A DNA stretch of 64,000 nucleotides, taken from the NCBI GenBank assembly GCA_017442825.1, contig JAFRYZ010000030.1, positions 1 to 64,000 of the forward strand, written 5' to 3'. This DNA is from Prevotella sp. GTDB taxonomy: Bacteria; Bacteroidota; Bacteroidia; Bacteroidales; Bacteroidaceae. The notes below the pieces were generated by a model that was given only the letters and a program-made list of their open reading frames with translations, was not told where the DNA came from and did not search any database. The position numbers and the translations under genes are program-made. Below are positions 33,930 to 41,977 of this stretch, in pieces (position 1 is the first letter of the stretch; the number at the start of each line of letters is the position of its first letter).

Positions 33930-33937
33930 CAAAGATA
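33930..33937 (-). promoter_or_regulatory. ung promoter
   Basis: On the minus strand TATCTTTG (-7), with CTTTG at 33961-33957 (-33) and a 19-base spacer. It decides the ung start codon at 33895. Confidence 0.7.
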
Positions 33938-34071
33938 GGAAAAACTGGTGAAAAGCCAAAGAAATCGCCGACATTGTGTATCTTTGCATAAGATAAACTG
34001 CACTCGGCAAATTGAAAGCAAGCTTTCTTTGCGCTCGTTTGCATGATCTTTGCATACTAAATCAGTGTGAT

Positions 34072-34539
34072 ATGAATATCAATAAAGAGGAACGGATGCG
34101 ACGTGCGGAAGAACTGTTTATGCAGGGATTCAACTGTTCGCAGGCAGTGGCGGCAGCTTTTGCCGATGTTTATGGCTACACAGAGGAGCAGGTGTTGCGC
34201 ATGAGTGCCGGCTTCGGTGCCGGTATAGGGCGTATGCGTATGTCGTGTGGCGCCTTCAATGCCCTGGCGTTGTTGGCTGGGTTGGAATGTGGTTCGGTGA
34301 CGCCTGGCGACCGTGAGGGCAAGTCGTATAACTATAAGGTGGTGCAGGAGCTGGCTGCCCGTTTCAAGGAGGAACACGGGTCGCTCATCTGTGCCGAACT
34401 GCTGAAGATGAAAAGAGATGCGCCCCTGAGCTATGAAGCTTCGGAGCGCACCGCTGAATATTACCAATCGCGTCCTTGTGTCAAGCAGATTATCTCGGCA
34501 GCAAGGATTTATGCGGAGTTTCTTAATTGTCAGAGATAA
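34072..34539 (+). CDS. C_GCAxxG_C_C family protein
   Basis: 155 aa from ATG 34072 ([19 protein letters not shown]). The family signature is present: G-F-N-C-S-Q-A-V, then [19 protein letters not shown] with the conserved Cys-Gly pair, followed by a later cysteine (LICAELL) and C-V-K near the C-terminus. Members are small cytoplasmic proteins thought to bind a metal or redox cofactor through these cysteines; no reaction is established. A -7-like GATCTTTG lies at 34045-34052. The last 17 bases overlap the 3' end of gpmI on the other strand, so the two genes converge without a spacer. Confidence 0.8.
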   Translation: MNINKEERMRRAEELFMQGFNCSQAVAAAFADVYGYTEEQVLRMSAGFGAGIGRMRMSCGAFNALALLAGLECGSVTPGDREGKSYNYKVVQELAARFKEEHGSLICAELLKMKRDAPLSYEASERTAEYYQSRPCVKQIISAARIYAEFLNCQR

Positions 34540-36046
34540 GGCATTCGCCCGTCATGTCGGATGGCTGCTCCAGCCCCATGATGTGAAGGATGCTGGGAGC
34601 AACATCAGCCAGGCGGCCGTCTTTCACGGTTGCCGAGTTGTTGTCGGTGACATAGATGAAGGGTACGGGGTTGAGCGAGTGTGCCGTGTTGGGGGTGCCG
34701 TCGGCATTGATGGCGTTGTCGGCATTTCCGTGGTCGGCAATGATGATGGCTTCGTAGCCTGTTGCCTTGGCGGTCTCGATGACCTCACGTACACAGTTGT
34801 CAACAGCCCATACGGCTTTGGCTATGGCGTTATAGACGCCCGTGTGACCTACCATATCACCATTGGCAAAGTTTACTACGATGAAGTCGTATTTGTTTTC
34901 CTTGATAGCGGCAACGAGCTTGTCTTTCACTTCGTAGGCGCTCATCTCTGGCTTCAGGTCGTAGGTTGCCACTTTCGGACTCGGTACGAGGATGCGGTCC
35001 TCGCCCTCGAACGGAGCCTCGCGACCACCGTTGAAGAAGAAGGTGACGTGGGCGTATTTCTCCGTTTCTGCCGTATGCAGCTGTTTCTTGCCCTGACGGG
35101 ATAGGTATTCTCCGAGAGTATCTTCCACGTTCTCTTTCGGGAAGAGGATGCCGACTCCCGTGAACGAAGCATCGTAGGGTGTCATGCAGTAGTATTGCAG
35201 ATTGGGAATGGTCTTCATACCCTGCTCAGGCATATCCTGCTGGGTGAGTACGACGGTGAGCTCTTTGGCGCGGTCGTTGCGGAAGTTGATGAAGATGACG
35301 ACATCGCCCTCTTCGATGAGTCCGTTGACGCTGCTGTTGTTGATAGGCTTGACAAACTCGTCGGTGACGCCTTCGTCATAGCTCTCCTGCATGGCGGCTG
35401 CCATATCGGTGGCTTGCTTGCCTTCGCCATTGACGAGGAGGTCGTAAGCTTCCTTTACACGTTCCCAGCGCTTGTCGCGGTCCATAGCATAGAAGCGACC
35501 TACAATGCTGGCAATGGCGGCATCGTTGTCGGCACATACCTTCTGCACATCCTCGATAAAGCCTTTTCCTGACTTCGGGTCGGTGTCGCGGCCATCCATG
35601 AAACAGTGGACGAAGGTTTGGTTCTTCAAACCGTAGGCTTTGCCTACCTCGATGAGTTTGAATAGGTGGTCGAGGCTGGAGTGTACGCCGCCGTTGCTGG
35701 TCAGTCCCATCAGGTGGAGTTTCTTGCCGCTTTCCTTGGCGTAGGAGTATGCTGCCTTCACCTGCGGGTTCTCCATGATGGAGCCGTCTTTGCAGGCACG
35801 GTTGATTTTTACGAGGTCTTGATAAACGATGCGTCCGGCTCCGATGTTGAGGTGTCCCACCTCGGAGTTGCCCATCTGTCCGTCGGGCAGACCTACATCC
35901 TCGCCGCTGGCTTGCAGCTGTGAGTGGGCTGATATTGCCGTCAGATAATCCAAATACGGGGTCGGGGTGCGATAGATGACATCGCCCTCGCCATGTTTTC
36001 CGATTCCCCATCCGTCGAGAATCATGAGTAATGCTTTCTTTGCCAT
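34523..36046 (-). CDS. gpmI: 2,3-bisphosphoglycerate-independent phosphoglycerate mutase
   Basis: 507 aa, full length for the Mn-dependent alkaline-phosphatase-superfamily enzyme of glycolysis (3-PG to 2-PG). It begins [20 protein letters not shown], with the first metal-binding Asp. The phosphoserine loop G-N-S-E-V-G-H-L-N is near residue 62. Further motifs are [26 protein letters not shown], the metal-site region [12 protein letters not shown] and [10 protein letters not shown]. Two TACCTTTG -7 elements lie upstream on this strand. Confidence 0.97.
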   Translation of the reverse strand: MAKKALLMILDGWGIGKHGEGDVIYRTPTPYLDYLTAISAHSQLQASGEDVGLPDGQMGNSEVGHLNIGAGRIVYQDLVKINRACKDGSIMENPQVKAAYSYAKESGKKLHLMGLTSNGGVHSSLDHLFKLIEVGKAYGLKNQTFVHCFMDGRDTDPKSGKGFIEDVQKVCADNDAAIASIVGRFYAMDRDKRWERVKEAYDLLVNGEGKQATDMAAAMQESYDEGVTDEFVKPINNSSVNGLIEEGDVVIFINFRNDRAKELTVVLTQQDMPEQGMKTIPNLQYYCMTPYDASFTGVGILFPKENVEDTLGEYLSRQGKKQLHTAETEKYAHVTFFFNGGREAPFEGEDRILVPSPKVATYDLKPEMSAYEVKDKLVAAIKENKYDFIVVNFANGDMVGHTGVYNAIAKAVWAVDNCVREVIETAKATGYEAIIIADHGNADNAINADGTPNTAHSLNPVPFIYVTDNNSATVKDGRLADVAPSILHIMGLEQPSDMTGECLISDN

Positions 36047-36072
36047 TCCTATTGAAGTTTATAAATCGGCTG

Positions 36073-36080
36073 CAAAGGTA
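36073..36080 (-). promoter_or_regulatory. gpmI promoter (proximal)
   Basis: On the minus strand TACCTTTG with CTTTG at 36104-36100 and a 19-base spacer. Transcription would start near 36066, 20 nt before the gpmI ATG. Confidence 0.7.
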
Positions 36081-36159
36081 GTGCAAACCGAAGACAAAGC
36101 AAAGAAAACTCTTCTTTTTCTTAGTTTTGTTGAGGTGCAGCCTAGTTTCGAGCGAAGCT

Positions 36160-36167
36160 CAAAGGTA
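36160..36167 (-). promoter_or_regulatory. gpmI promoter (distal candidate)
   Basis: A second TACCTTTG on the minus strand, with TTTG at 36191-36188 and a 20-base spacer. The -33 lies within an inverted repeat (GAAAAGCC...GGGCTTTTC, 36181-36207). Confidence 0.5.
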
Positions 36168-36280
36168 CGATTAAGCGAGAGAAAAGCCAAATTTATTTGG
36201 GCTTTTCCGAGTTTGAGGAGGGTGTGACAAGCACATTCTCTTTTTTTTGCTTTTTTCTTTGTCTTTCAGAAAACTTTCTG

Positions 36281-36288
36281 TATATTTG
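36281..36288 (+). promoter_or_regulatory. Strong promoter of the candidate noncoding RNA
   Basis: TATATTTG (-7) with TTTG at 36258-36261 (-33) and a 19-base spacer, close to an ideal Bacteroidota promoter. No convincing protein starts within the next 400 bases. Confidence 0.7.
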
Positions 36289-36294
36289 CATCCG

Positions 36295-36617
36295 TATTCA
36301 TCTAATGCCATGCTTTGAACGCGAAAGAAATGCAGAAGCAGAGGGTGGGTATAACATATATGGAAAAGTGTCTACATAGGCGCTTTGTCTTTGACTGCTT
36401 AGAATCTAGCAAGTTCAAATCCTGTCAAAAGCAAAGCAACGGTAGATGCTCATTGGGTGTGTTTATAATAGCCAGTATTGTATCTTTACACAATGATACA
36501 TACTTGTTTATATACATGCATGTGTGGGCTTCTGCGTTGCTCGTTTCGACAGGATGGGCAATGCTAGAGCCTTAAGCAGTGGGACGGGCAACTAAGTACA
36601 GCGACCCACACTTTTTT
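36295..36617 (+). ncRNA. Candidate structured noncoding RNA, identity unknown
   Basis: The 650 bases between gpmI and the LysM lipoprotein hold a strong promoter and several stable helices, but no convincing gene. A 14-bp stem with one mismatch pairs 36382-36395 (GCTTTGTCTTTGAC) with 36424-36437 (GTCAAAAGCAAAGC). A 3' terminal hairpin pairs GTGTGGG 36522-36528 with CCCACAC 36605-36611 and, inside it, GTTGCTCGT 36536-36544 with ACGGGCAAC 36584-36592. It ends in six T, like an intrinsic terminator. GCAGAAGC near 36330 could also pair with GCTTCTGC near 36528, closing a long-range domain. tRNA, tmRNA, SRP RNA and RNase P hallmarks were looked for and not found. A Bacteroidota 6S-type RNA is conceivable but unproven. 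Boundaries are inferred from the promoter and the T run. Confidence 0.5.
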
Positions 36618-36694
36618 GTATCATGTACTTGCAATCAACAATAATTAAAACTGCCGTGTTTCGGGTTGCTGACAGGCGAAAATGATTAACCTAT

Positions 36695-37249
36695 ATGAAA
36701 AAAATTGTTTTATGCTCAGCAGCAATCCTCATCGCATTAAGCAGCTGTACACACCGACTCACCGACTTTACGGTCATCTCGACGAAAAACATGCCTATTG
36801 GTTCTGGTCAGCCTTCTAACATTGTCAAAGCTGACAAACGTGTTGTAGGTAAAGACGGCAAACTGATGATTCTTGGTATTCCTCTGGGAACTCCAAATTT
36901 GAAACAAGCTATTGACAATGCTATTGAATCATATCCCGGCGCTATTGGACTGGCTGATGGTGTGGTAAAATCAACAGGATGGTTTGCTCTTCTTGTTGGC
37001 AAAACTGGATACAAGGTAGAAGGTACACCTATTTATGAAAGCAAAGAGGGCAACTTTACAAGTTCTAAATTGGTACAAGAGAATCAAGGCACGGAGGTAA
37101 TGGTCTTCTTCCATGAAGTTAAAGCTGGAGAGAAAATTGCTGATGTTGCTAAGAACTACGGCGTATCTATAGCAGACATCATCAAATGGAACAACCTAAC
37201 CTCTACTGAAATTACCAAAGGTACAAAGCTTAAGGTTTTAATAAAATAA
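36695..37249 (+). CDS. Lipoprotein with TRL-like region and C-terminal LysM domain
   Basis: 184 aa. The lipoprotein signal MKKIVLCSAAILIALSSC places the lipidated Cys at residue 18. Residues 25-125 resemble the TRL-like exported family (T-K-N-M-P-I-G; PGAIGLADGVVKSTGWFALL; YKVEGTPIY). Residues about 139-184 form a LysM domain (V-K-A-G-E-K-I-x-D-V-A-K-N-Y-G-V-S, then I-I-K-W-N-N-L, K-G-T-K-L-K-V), which binds peptidoglycan GlcNAc. The protein would thus sit in an envelope membrane and touch the wall. The gene is AT-richer than its neighbours. It follows the candidate ncRNA by 77 bases and is followed by a hairpin terminator. Confidence 0.8.
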   Translation: MKKIVLCSAAILIALSSCTHRLTDFTVISTKNMPIGSGQPSNIVKADKRVVGKDGKLMILGIPLGTPNLKQAIDNAIESYPGAIGLADGVVKSTGWFALLVGKTGYKVEGTPIYESKEGNFTSSKLVQENQGTEVMVFFHEVKAGEKIADVAKNYGVSIADIIKWNNLTSTEITKGTKLKVLIK

Positions 37250-37267
37250 GCAAGAAGCAAAACAAAA

Positions 37268-37298
37268 GGCGCGTAGGGATGTTTCCTTACGCGTCTTT
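37268..37298 (+). terminator. Terminator of the LysM lipoprotein gene
   Basis: A 12-bp stem (GGCGCGTAGGGA with TCCTTACGCGTC, two G-T pairs) followed by a short T run, 18 bases after the stop. Confidence 0.65.
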
Positions 37299-37345
37299 CT
37301 GACTACTAAGGTATAAGATCAAATTTGTTTTTTACGCGCGCGCGT

Positions 37346-37459
37346 CACAGGGGAAAATTATTTTTATTGAGACATACGACGCAAGGCTTATAAGTTGCTG
37401 CAATACAGTAACATACAGGGCGTGCGTCGCAATGCTCAATAAAAGTTTTTATTTCTGTG
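37346..37459. repeat. Long imperfect inverted repeat (about 114 bp)
   Basis: The left arm runs from CACAG (37346) through TTTTATTGAG (37362-37371) to CGACGCA (37377-37383). The right arm is its imperfect reverse complement: TGCGTCG (37423-37429), CTCAATAAAA (37435-37444), CTGTG (37455-37459). The centre is about 40 bases. It lies in the 330-bp gene-free gap between the LysM lipoprotein and hsp20, next to an alternating CG tract at 37335-37344. No protein is supported. It could be a miniature mobile element or a hairpin RNA. Confidence 0.55.
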
Positions 37460-37517
37460 TATAGGGATGCGCGGGCACGCGCGGACAGGAGCGAGGGAGA
37501 TTTGCGCTCATGGACAC

Positions 37518-37556
37518 AAAAAAATGGGGAATGTGCCGCATAGCACACACCCCATT
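37518..37556 (-). terminator. hsp20 terminator
   Basis: AATGGGG...CCCCATT with an inner TGTGC/GCACA stem; seven A on the plus strand (37518-37524) give the U run of the minus-strand transcript. It lies 24 bases after the hsp20 stop. Confidence 0.75.
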
Positions 37557-37579
37557 GTTGTTAGTTGTTTCTCGTCGCT

Positions 37580-38020
37580 TTATCCTATCTCTATCTGTCG
37601 AGCCGGCTTCTTCTGAGCTGCTGCGGTCTTCGGCAAGTCGATGGTCAGCACACCGTGTTCCACTTTAGCCGAAATTTGGTCTTTCTCCACATCGTCTGGC
37701 AGAATCAGTGTCTGCTCGAATTTGCTGTAAGAGAACTCGCGGCGCAGATAGTGGCGGCTCTTGTCCTCCTCCTTCTGTTCGTTCTTCTGTTCCATCTTGA
37801 TAACGAGGTTGCCCTCATCGTTGATGTTCACTTTGAAATCTTCTTTCTTCAGTCCCGGTGCTGCAAGTTCTACGGTGTAGTCCTTGTCACTCTCTACGAC
37901 GTTGATGGCTGGTGCCGTTGCTGATGCCTTCGGCATGAAGTCAGCATTGAAAAGGTCGTTGAACACTGTCGGTAACCATTGGTTTCTGTTCATCATTGGT
38001 AACATGATTAAATCCTCCAT
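37580..38020 (-). CDS. Small heat-shock protein Hsp20
   Basis: 146 aa, typical for the alpha-crystallin/Hsp20 family of ATP-independent holdase chaperones. The N-terminal arm (LPMMNRNQWLPTVFNDLF) is followed from about residue 40 by the alpha-crystallin domain: VVESDKDYTVELAAPGLKKEDF, INDEGNLVIKME, then the signature V-E-H-G-V-L-T-I-D-L-P-K. The C-terminus RQIEIG carries the I-x-I motif used in oligomer formation. The start at 38020 gives MEDLIMLPMMN; a second ATG five codons later is possible. A terminator follows, so the gene is probably monocistronic. Confidence 0.9.
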   Translation of the reverse strand: MEDLIMLPMMNRNQWLPTVFNDLFNADFMPKASATAPAINVVESDKDYTVELAAPGLKKEDFKVNINDEGNLVIKMEQKNEQKEEDKSRHYLRREFSYSKFEQTLILPDDVEKDQISAKVEHGVLTIDLPKTAAAQKKPARQIEIG

Positions 38021-38154
38021 ATTTTAAATGTTGTACTTTAATGTTGTTTCGCGTTTCTGTCTCTTCAGATAGGTGTCTCCCTTTGGAGTTCTTCTTCCGA
38101 GACTTCCGCGTTCACTTTATTGCATGCAATGAATGTACCAATACATAAAAGGAA

Positions 38155-38185
38155 GACAGAATGGCAGGAAAACTGCCATTCTGTC
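38155..38185 (-). terminator. Terminator at the end of the dcw cluster
   Basis: A perfect 13-bp stem (GACAGAATGGCAG / CTGCCATTCTGTC) with a GAAAA loop on the plus strand. Read on the minus strand it is followed by CTTCCTTTTATG. It lies about 100 bases after the ftsZ stop. Confidence 0.7.
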
Positions 38186-38211
38186 ATTGATTGTTGGCTT
38201 TGTAGGATTCT

Positions 38212-38281
38212 CTAGTCTTTCTAGTTTCTCTAGGCATTCCTAGCTTCTCTAGCTTTTCCTAGTCTTTCCTAGTTTTTCTAA
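38212..38281. repeat. Phased CTAG array in the ftsZ 3' region
   Basis: Seven CTAG tetranucleotides start at 38212, 38221, 38230, 38240, 38249, 38259 and 38269, with a CTAA at 38278; the spacing is 9 or 10 bases throughout. The units are pyrimidine-rich on the plus strand. The array lies between the ftsZ stop and its terminator hairpin, so it would be transcribed in the 3' untranslated region. Confidence 0.7.
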
Positions 38282-38284
38282 CCC

Positions 38285-39589
38285 TTACACGAAGCTGATA
38301 ACGCCTTCTACGGTGTTGTCTGTATAACCATCTTCTTTCTCTTCGACACCTGTTCCCATGATGTCTTTCAACATCTGCTTGGTACGCTTATAGGTGGGTG
38401 TGTTTTCTACAGCAAGGATTTTGTCTTCGTTGTCGAGGTCTTCGGGACGGAAACGGAAGATTTGCGGACGGCGCTTATATTGTGTATTGTTGCTGTCCTT
38501 GCCATAATAGCGGTTGCGGCGATCTTGGCGTTCTGCTGCCCGCTCTTCTTCTTCGGCAATGCGTTGCGCCTCTTCCTCGGTGTGCTTCTTGAGGTGACTG
38601 CTCATGCCGTCAACGTCGTCGATGCCGAAGCCGGTAGCCAGGATGGTCACCTTCACTCGCTTGCCCAGTTCGGGATCGACGGCAAGTCCCCATTTCAGTT
38701 CAAACTCCGAGCCGAAACGATCCATGAAGTCGTTGACATCGTTCATCTCGTCCATTGTCAGCGTCTGATTCTCGCCTCTCTCGCTTGAGAAGGTGATGGA
38801 GAGCAGAATCTTCTTGGAGTTGTAGATGTCGTTATCGTTGAGCAACGGTGAGTTCAGTGCGTCTTCGATAGCACGTTTCACACGTCCTTCGCCTTCGCCG
38901 TAGCCAGTGGACATGATGGCAACGCCTCCGTCTTTGAGTACGGTTTTCACATCGTTGAAGTCGAGGTTCATGATACCGTGAACGGTGATAATCTCGGCGA
39001 TGCTTCGTGCGGCAACACTCAGGGTGTCGTCAGCGCGTCCGAAAGCGTCGAGGACAGTAAGTTCGGGATAGATTTCACGAAGACGCTCGTTGTTGATGAC
39101 GAGGAGTGCATCGACGTGTTTGGACATTTCTTCAACTCCGTCGAGTGCTTGGTCAATCTTGCGGTCGCCCTCGAAGCGGAAGGGGATGGTAACGATACCT
39201 ACGGTAAGGATGCCGAGTTCTTTGGATACCCGTGCGATGACGGGGGCGGCACCTGTTCCAGTTCCACCACCCATACCTGCGGTGATGAACGTCATCTTGG
39301 TACCGTCGTTGAGCATATTGGTGATGTCGTCCAGACTTTCTTCTGCTGCCTGGCGGGCTTTATCTGGTTTGTTGCCAGCTCCGAGTCCTTCTTTTCCCAG
39401 TTGGATATGAACGGGTACGGGCGAGTCGTTGAGCGCCTGATTGTCCGTGTTGCAAAGCACGAAGGACACATCATGGATTCCTTCGCGGTACATGTGGTTG
39501 ACAGCATTGCCGCCACCACCACCAACACCTATCACCTTGATGATGCTGTTTTCTTTTTCGGGTGCGCCGAAGTCTAGTATATCTGCCAT
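38285..39589 (-). CDS. ftsZ: Cell division GTPase FtsZ
   Basis: 434 aa. FtsZ polymerises into the Z-ring that organises division. The nucleotide fold opens with VIGVGGGGGNAVNHM near residue 20; the tubulin signature GGGTGTG is at 107-113; the T7-loop region reads NLDFNDVKTVL near 215. After the conserved core (to about residue 325) comes a charged linker rich in E/R and a C-terminal segment with KRTKQMLKDIMGTG, ending GVISFV. It is the last gene of the dcw cluster, 36 bases after ftsA. Confidence 0.97.
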   Translation of the reverse strand: MADILDFGAPEKENSIIKVIGVGGGGGNAVNHMYREGIHDVSFVLCNTDNQALNDSPVPVHIQLGKEGLGAGNKPDKARQAAEESLDDITNMLNDGTKMTFITAGMGGGTGTGAAPVIARVSKELGILTVGIVTIPFRFEGDRKIDQALDGVEEMSKHVDALLVINNERLREIYPELTVLDAFGRADDTLSVAARSIAEIITVHGIMNLDFNDVKTVLKDGGVAIMSTGYGEGEGRVKRAIEDALNSPLLNDNDIYNSKKILLSITFSSERGENQTLTMDEMNDVNDFMDRFGSEFELKWGLAVDPELGKRVKVTILATGFGIDDVDGMSSHLKKHTEEEAQRIAEEEERAAERQDRRNRYYGKDSNNTQYKRRPQIFRFRPEDLDNEDKILAVENTPTYKRTKQMLKDIMGTGVEEKEDGYTDNTVEGVISFV

Positions 39590-39625
39590 AGTCTTCTATT
39601 TTTTTTATTTCTAAATTCTTGATTA

Positions 39626-41092
39626 TTATTCATCATCGGGTTCGACAAGGGTCTTTCCGAAATTCTTCAGTCCACGCAAGGTCTTGTTCCAGAAGCTGTT
39701 CTTGCGACGTTCTTCTTCTGCAATGCGTTGCGCTTCTTCTTCCTCTTCTTGGCGGCGGCGCTCTTCCTCTTCTTTGCGGCGACGCTCTTCCTCGGCTTTC
39801 TCTTTTTCGGCAGCAGTCATCACAACTCCCTTACCGGCAATCTCTCCGGGTGTGCGGGGTTTGTCGTGCAGTTCGGCAGTTGTGGTTCCTCCATCCACAG
39901 CGGGTTTGCCTGCACCAAAGATGTCCTGGTTGCGATTGATTTCCATTCCGGCACAATTGATTTCGCCTTTGGCAAGCAAGCCTAATACCGTATTCATTTC
40001 GCCGTTATGGGCGGTGATGTCGGCATTGCTCGATGTGATGGTATAGTTGACGAACTTGGCGATGCGGATTTTGTCGATATGTGTCTTGTTGCGGAAAGCC
40101 CGTTCGATATCTTTCATGTTGGAGCCGCCGCCGGTGAGCACGATGCCTCCCAGCAGTTTATCGACGTATTCAGAAGGTACCTGATACCAGACATTCTCGA
40201 TGATTTCCTCTACACGTGCCTCAACAATCTCGATAAAACGGCGACTTTCTACTGCGCGGTCTTGGTCGATGGGGTAGTTGAGGGTATTGTCGATGTTGCT
40301 GTTCTCGGTGTAAGCACTGCCGTAGCGGAGTTTCATGCGTTCGGCATCGTGCTCTTCCATCTGCAGGGAAGCTATGTCTTTCGTAATGTTGTTTCCTCCC
40401 AGCGGAATGACTGCCAGATGGCGGAGCACATTCTTGTAATAGACTGATACTGTCGTGGTGTCGGCTCCGAGATCAACCAACAGGCAGCCTCCGCGTTTTT
40501 CTGATTCGGTCAATACGCTGTCGGCCAAAGCCAACGGAGCCAGATACATCTCGGCAATGGCTATGCCTGCCTTGTCGAAACAGTTGTTCAGGTTGTTATA
40601 GAACGACTTACGTCCGATGATATTCAAGAAGTTGCCTTCCAAACGGTTTGCCTTGATGCCTACGGGGTCCAACTGGAACTGATTGTCGACTTTATATTCC
40701 TGTGTTGTAGCATCCAGTATCTCCATGTCGGTGTAGATCATGTTCCTGTTAGCATCCATCAGTTCGTTGATCATATCTGTCGTTACGATGGTTTCGGCAG
40801 GAAGGTCTTTGACGACAGGGTTGCGAACGCTGCGGATAGACTGTCCGCCGACGCCTACATATACTTTTGCTATTTCACTCTTGAGCTGATTCTTCAGTTT
40901 TGAGATGATGTTAGTTAGACACTGGCCGGTCTTGTCGATATTATAGACCACACCCTTGCGAATGCACTGGGTGGCATCTTCCTTGACAACCGCCAGTACG
41001 GAAATGCTGCCGTCGAGATTCTTTCTGCCGGCAATGCCCGTAATCTTTGATGAGCCAAGTTCTATGGCTACGATAAACTCCTTTGCTGCCAT
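39626..41092 (-). CDS. ftsA: Cell division protein FtsA
   Basis: 488 aa, actin-like ATPase that ties FtsZ to the membrane. Visible: FIVAIELGSSKITGI (phosphate 1), LLVDLGADTTTVSVY (phosphate 2) and GGIVLTGGGSNMKDIE (adenosine motif). It is longer than the usual 420 aa because of a strongly charged Glu/Arg repeat segment (about 430-465) before a C-terminal amphipathic helix (NSFWNKTLRGLKNFGKTLVE) that fits the membrane-targeting sequence. It lies between ftsQ and ftsZ. Confidence 0.95.
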   Translation of the reverse strand: MAAKEFIVAIELGSSKITGIAGRKNLDGSISVLAVVKEDATQCIRKGVVYNIDKTGQCLTNIISKLKNQLKSEIAKVYVGVGGQSIRSVRNPVVKDLPAETIVTTDMINELMDANRNMIYTDMEILDATTQEYKVDNQFQLDPVGIKANRLEGNFLNIIGRKSFYNNLNNCFDKAGIAIAEMYLAPLALADSVLTESEKRGGCLLVDLGADTTTVSVYYKNVLRHLAVIPLGGNNITKDIASLQMEEHDAERMKLRYGSAYTENSNIDNTLNYPIDQDRAVESRRFIEIVEARVEEIIENVWYQVPSEYVDKLLGGIVLTGGGSNMKDIERAFRNKTHIDKIRIAKFVNYTITSSNADITAHNGEMNTVLGLLAKGEINCAGMEINRNQDIFGAGKPAVDGGTTTAELHDKPRTPGEIAGKGVVMTAAEKEKAEEERRRKEEEERRRQEEEEEAQRIAEEERRKNSFWNKTLRGLKNFGKTLVEPDDE

Positions 41093-41155
41093 GTGTTGAT
41101 GATGTTTTTAATTATATTATTTCCTCTTTTATGATTTCGTGATGATATTTTTCCG

Positions 41156-41950
41156 TTATATCGGAACATGTTTCTTGCAAATGATTTGGTTGTCAAACTC
41201 AATGTTGATATAACCATATTTATTCCACCCAGCCTGCGATAACCCGTATTTGTAGAACTTCTCCAATCGTGTCAGCTTGGTGTCCATGAAGGCTTTTATC
41301 TCCTTTTCGCGCTGTTGTTGGCTGTTGCTCTGAGGAAGGTTCCCAATATAAACGACATGCTCACCAACACGCGGAATCAGTTCTATGCTGTGGTCGGGCA
41401 GAACGTTGATTTGTTCGATTTGGTTACTCCATAACTCTGATTGCATCAGTGCCTTGGCAAGGGGCGTGATATAGAGTTGTGCAAAAGCCTTGCCGACATT
41501 ACCTGTCACGATGATAAGGTCGCTGGTATAATTGGAATTGGGCAAGATTCCTCCCTTTTCATCGAGGTAGAAATCGGAACCGTTAGCTGCCTTGATGCGT
41601 ATAATTGGCATTCGTTGAGTGATGTTGATGCAGATGTTGCCGTTTTGTGTTTTGTAGCATTCTGCTGTATTCACAAAAGGAGTCACCTTCAGCACGTCTT
41701 CAATCTTCCTCGTGTCGATGTCTTTCATGGGTTTGCCCAACGGATAGAGTTTCTGTCTGCTGAGCATGTTCTTGATTTCGTTTGCACTGAGGAATCCGGC
41801 ATTGTTGGAGTCGGAAATATTAATGCCTACCTGATTGCACTTGCCGGCAACCTCATCAGGATTGTTGAAAGAGGTGACAGCAAGCAGCAGATATGCAGCC
41901 AAGGCTAGATCGATGCAGCCGATGATGGTATTTTTCCAGGATATAGTCAT
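41156..41950 (-). CDS. ftsQ: Cell division protein FtsQ
   Basis: 264 aa, single-pass membrane protein of the divisome. A short cytoplasmic start (MTISWKN) precedes a membrane helix (IIGCIDLALAAYLLLAVTSF). The periplasmic part includes a POTRA-like region (INISDSNNAGFLSANEIKNM) and the beta domain. Sequence similarity in this family is low, so the call leans on its place between murC and ftsA, its length and its topology. Confidence 0.88.
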   Translation of the reverse strand: MTISWKNTIIGCIDLALAAYLLLAVTSFNNPDEVAGKCNQVGINISDSNNAGFLSANEIKNMLSRQKLYPLGKPMKDIDTRKIEDVLKVTPFVNTAECYKTQNGNICINITQRMPIIRIKAANGSDFYLDEKGGILPNSNYTSDLIIVTGNVGKAFAQLYITPLAKALMQSELWSNQIEQINVLPDHSIELIPRVGEHVVYIGNLPQSNSQQQREKEIKAFMDTKLTRLEKFYKYGLSQAGWNKYGYINIEFDNQIICKKHVPI

Positions 41951-41977
41951 TCTTTTCAGGGTGTTGAGTGTCGCTTC

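Noticed and set aside
36405..36440. tRNA-like GTTCAAATCC
   Set aside because: The flanking five-base T stem does not pair and no anticodon or acceptor arms fit, so no tRNA is called.
36540..36560. TTCGACAGG, similar to the start of tmRNA
   Set aside because: There is no GGGGCTGATTCTGGA start, tag frame or CCA-type acceptor end.
36315..36575. An 86-codon frame inside the candidate ncRNA
   Set aside because: Its sequence has no family resemblance, crosses the stable stems and lacks a convincing start context.
37345..37548. A 67-codon minus-strand frame
   Set aside because: It crosses the inverted repeat and part of the hsp20 terminator and shows no protein features.
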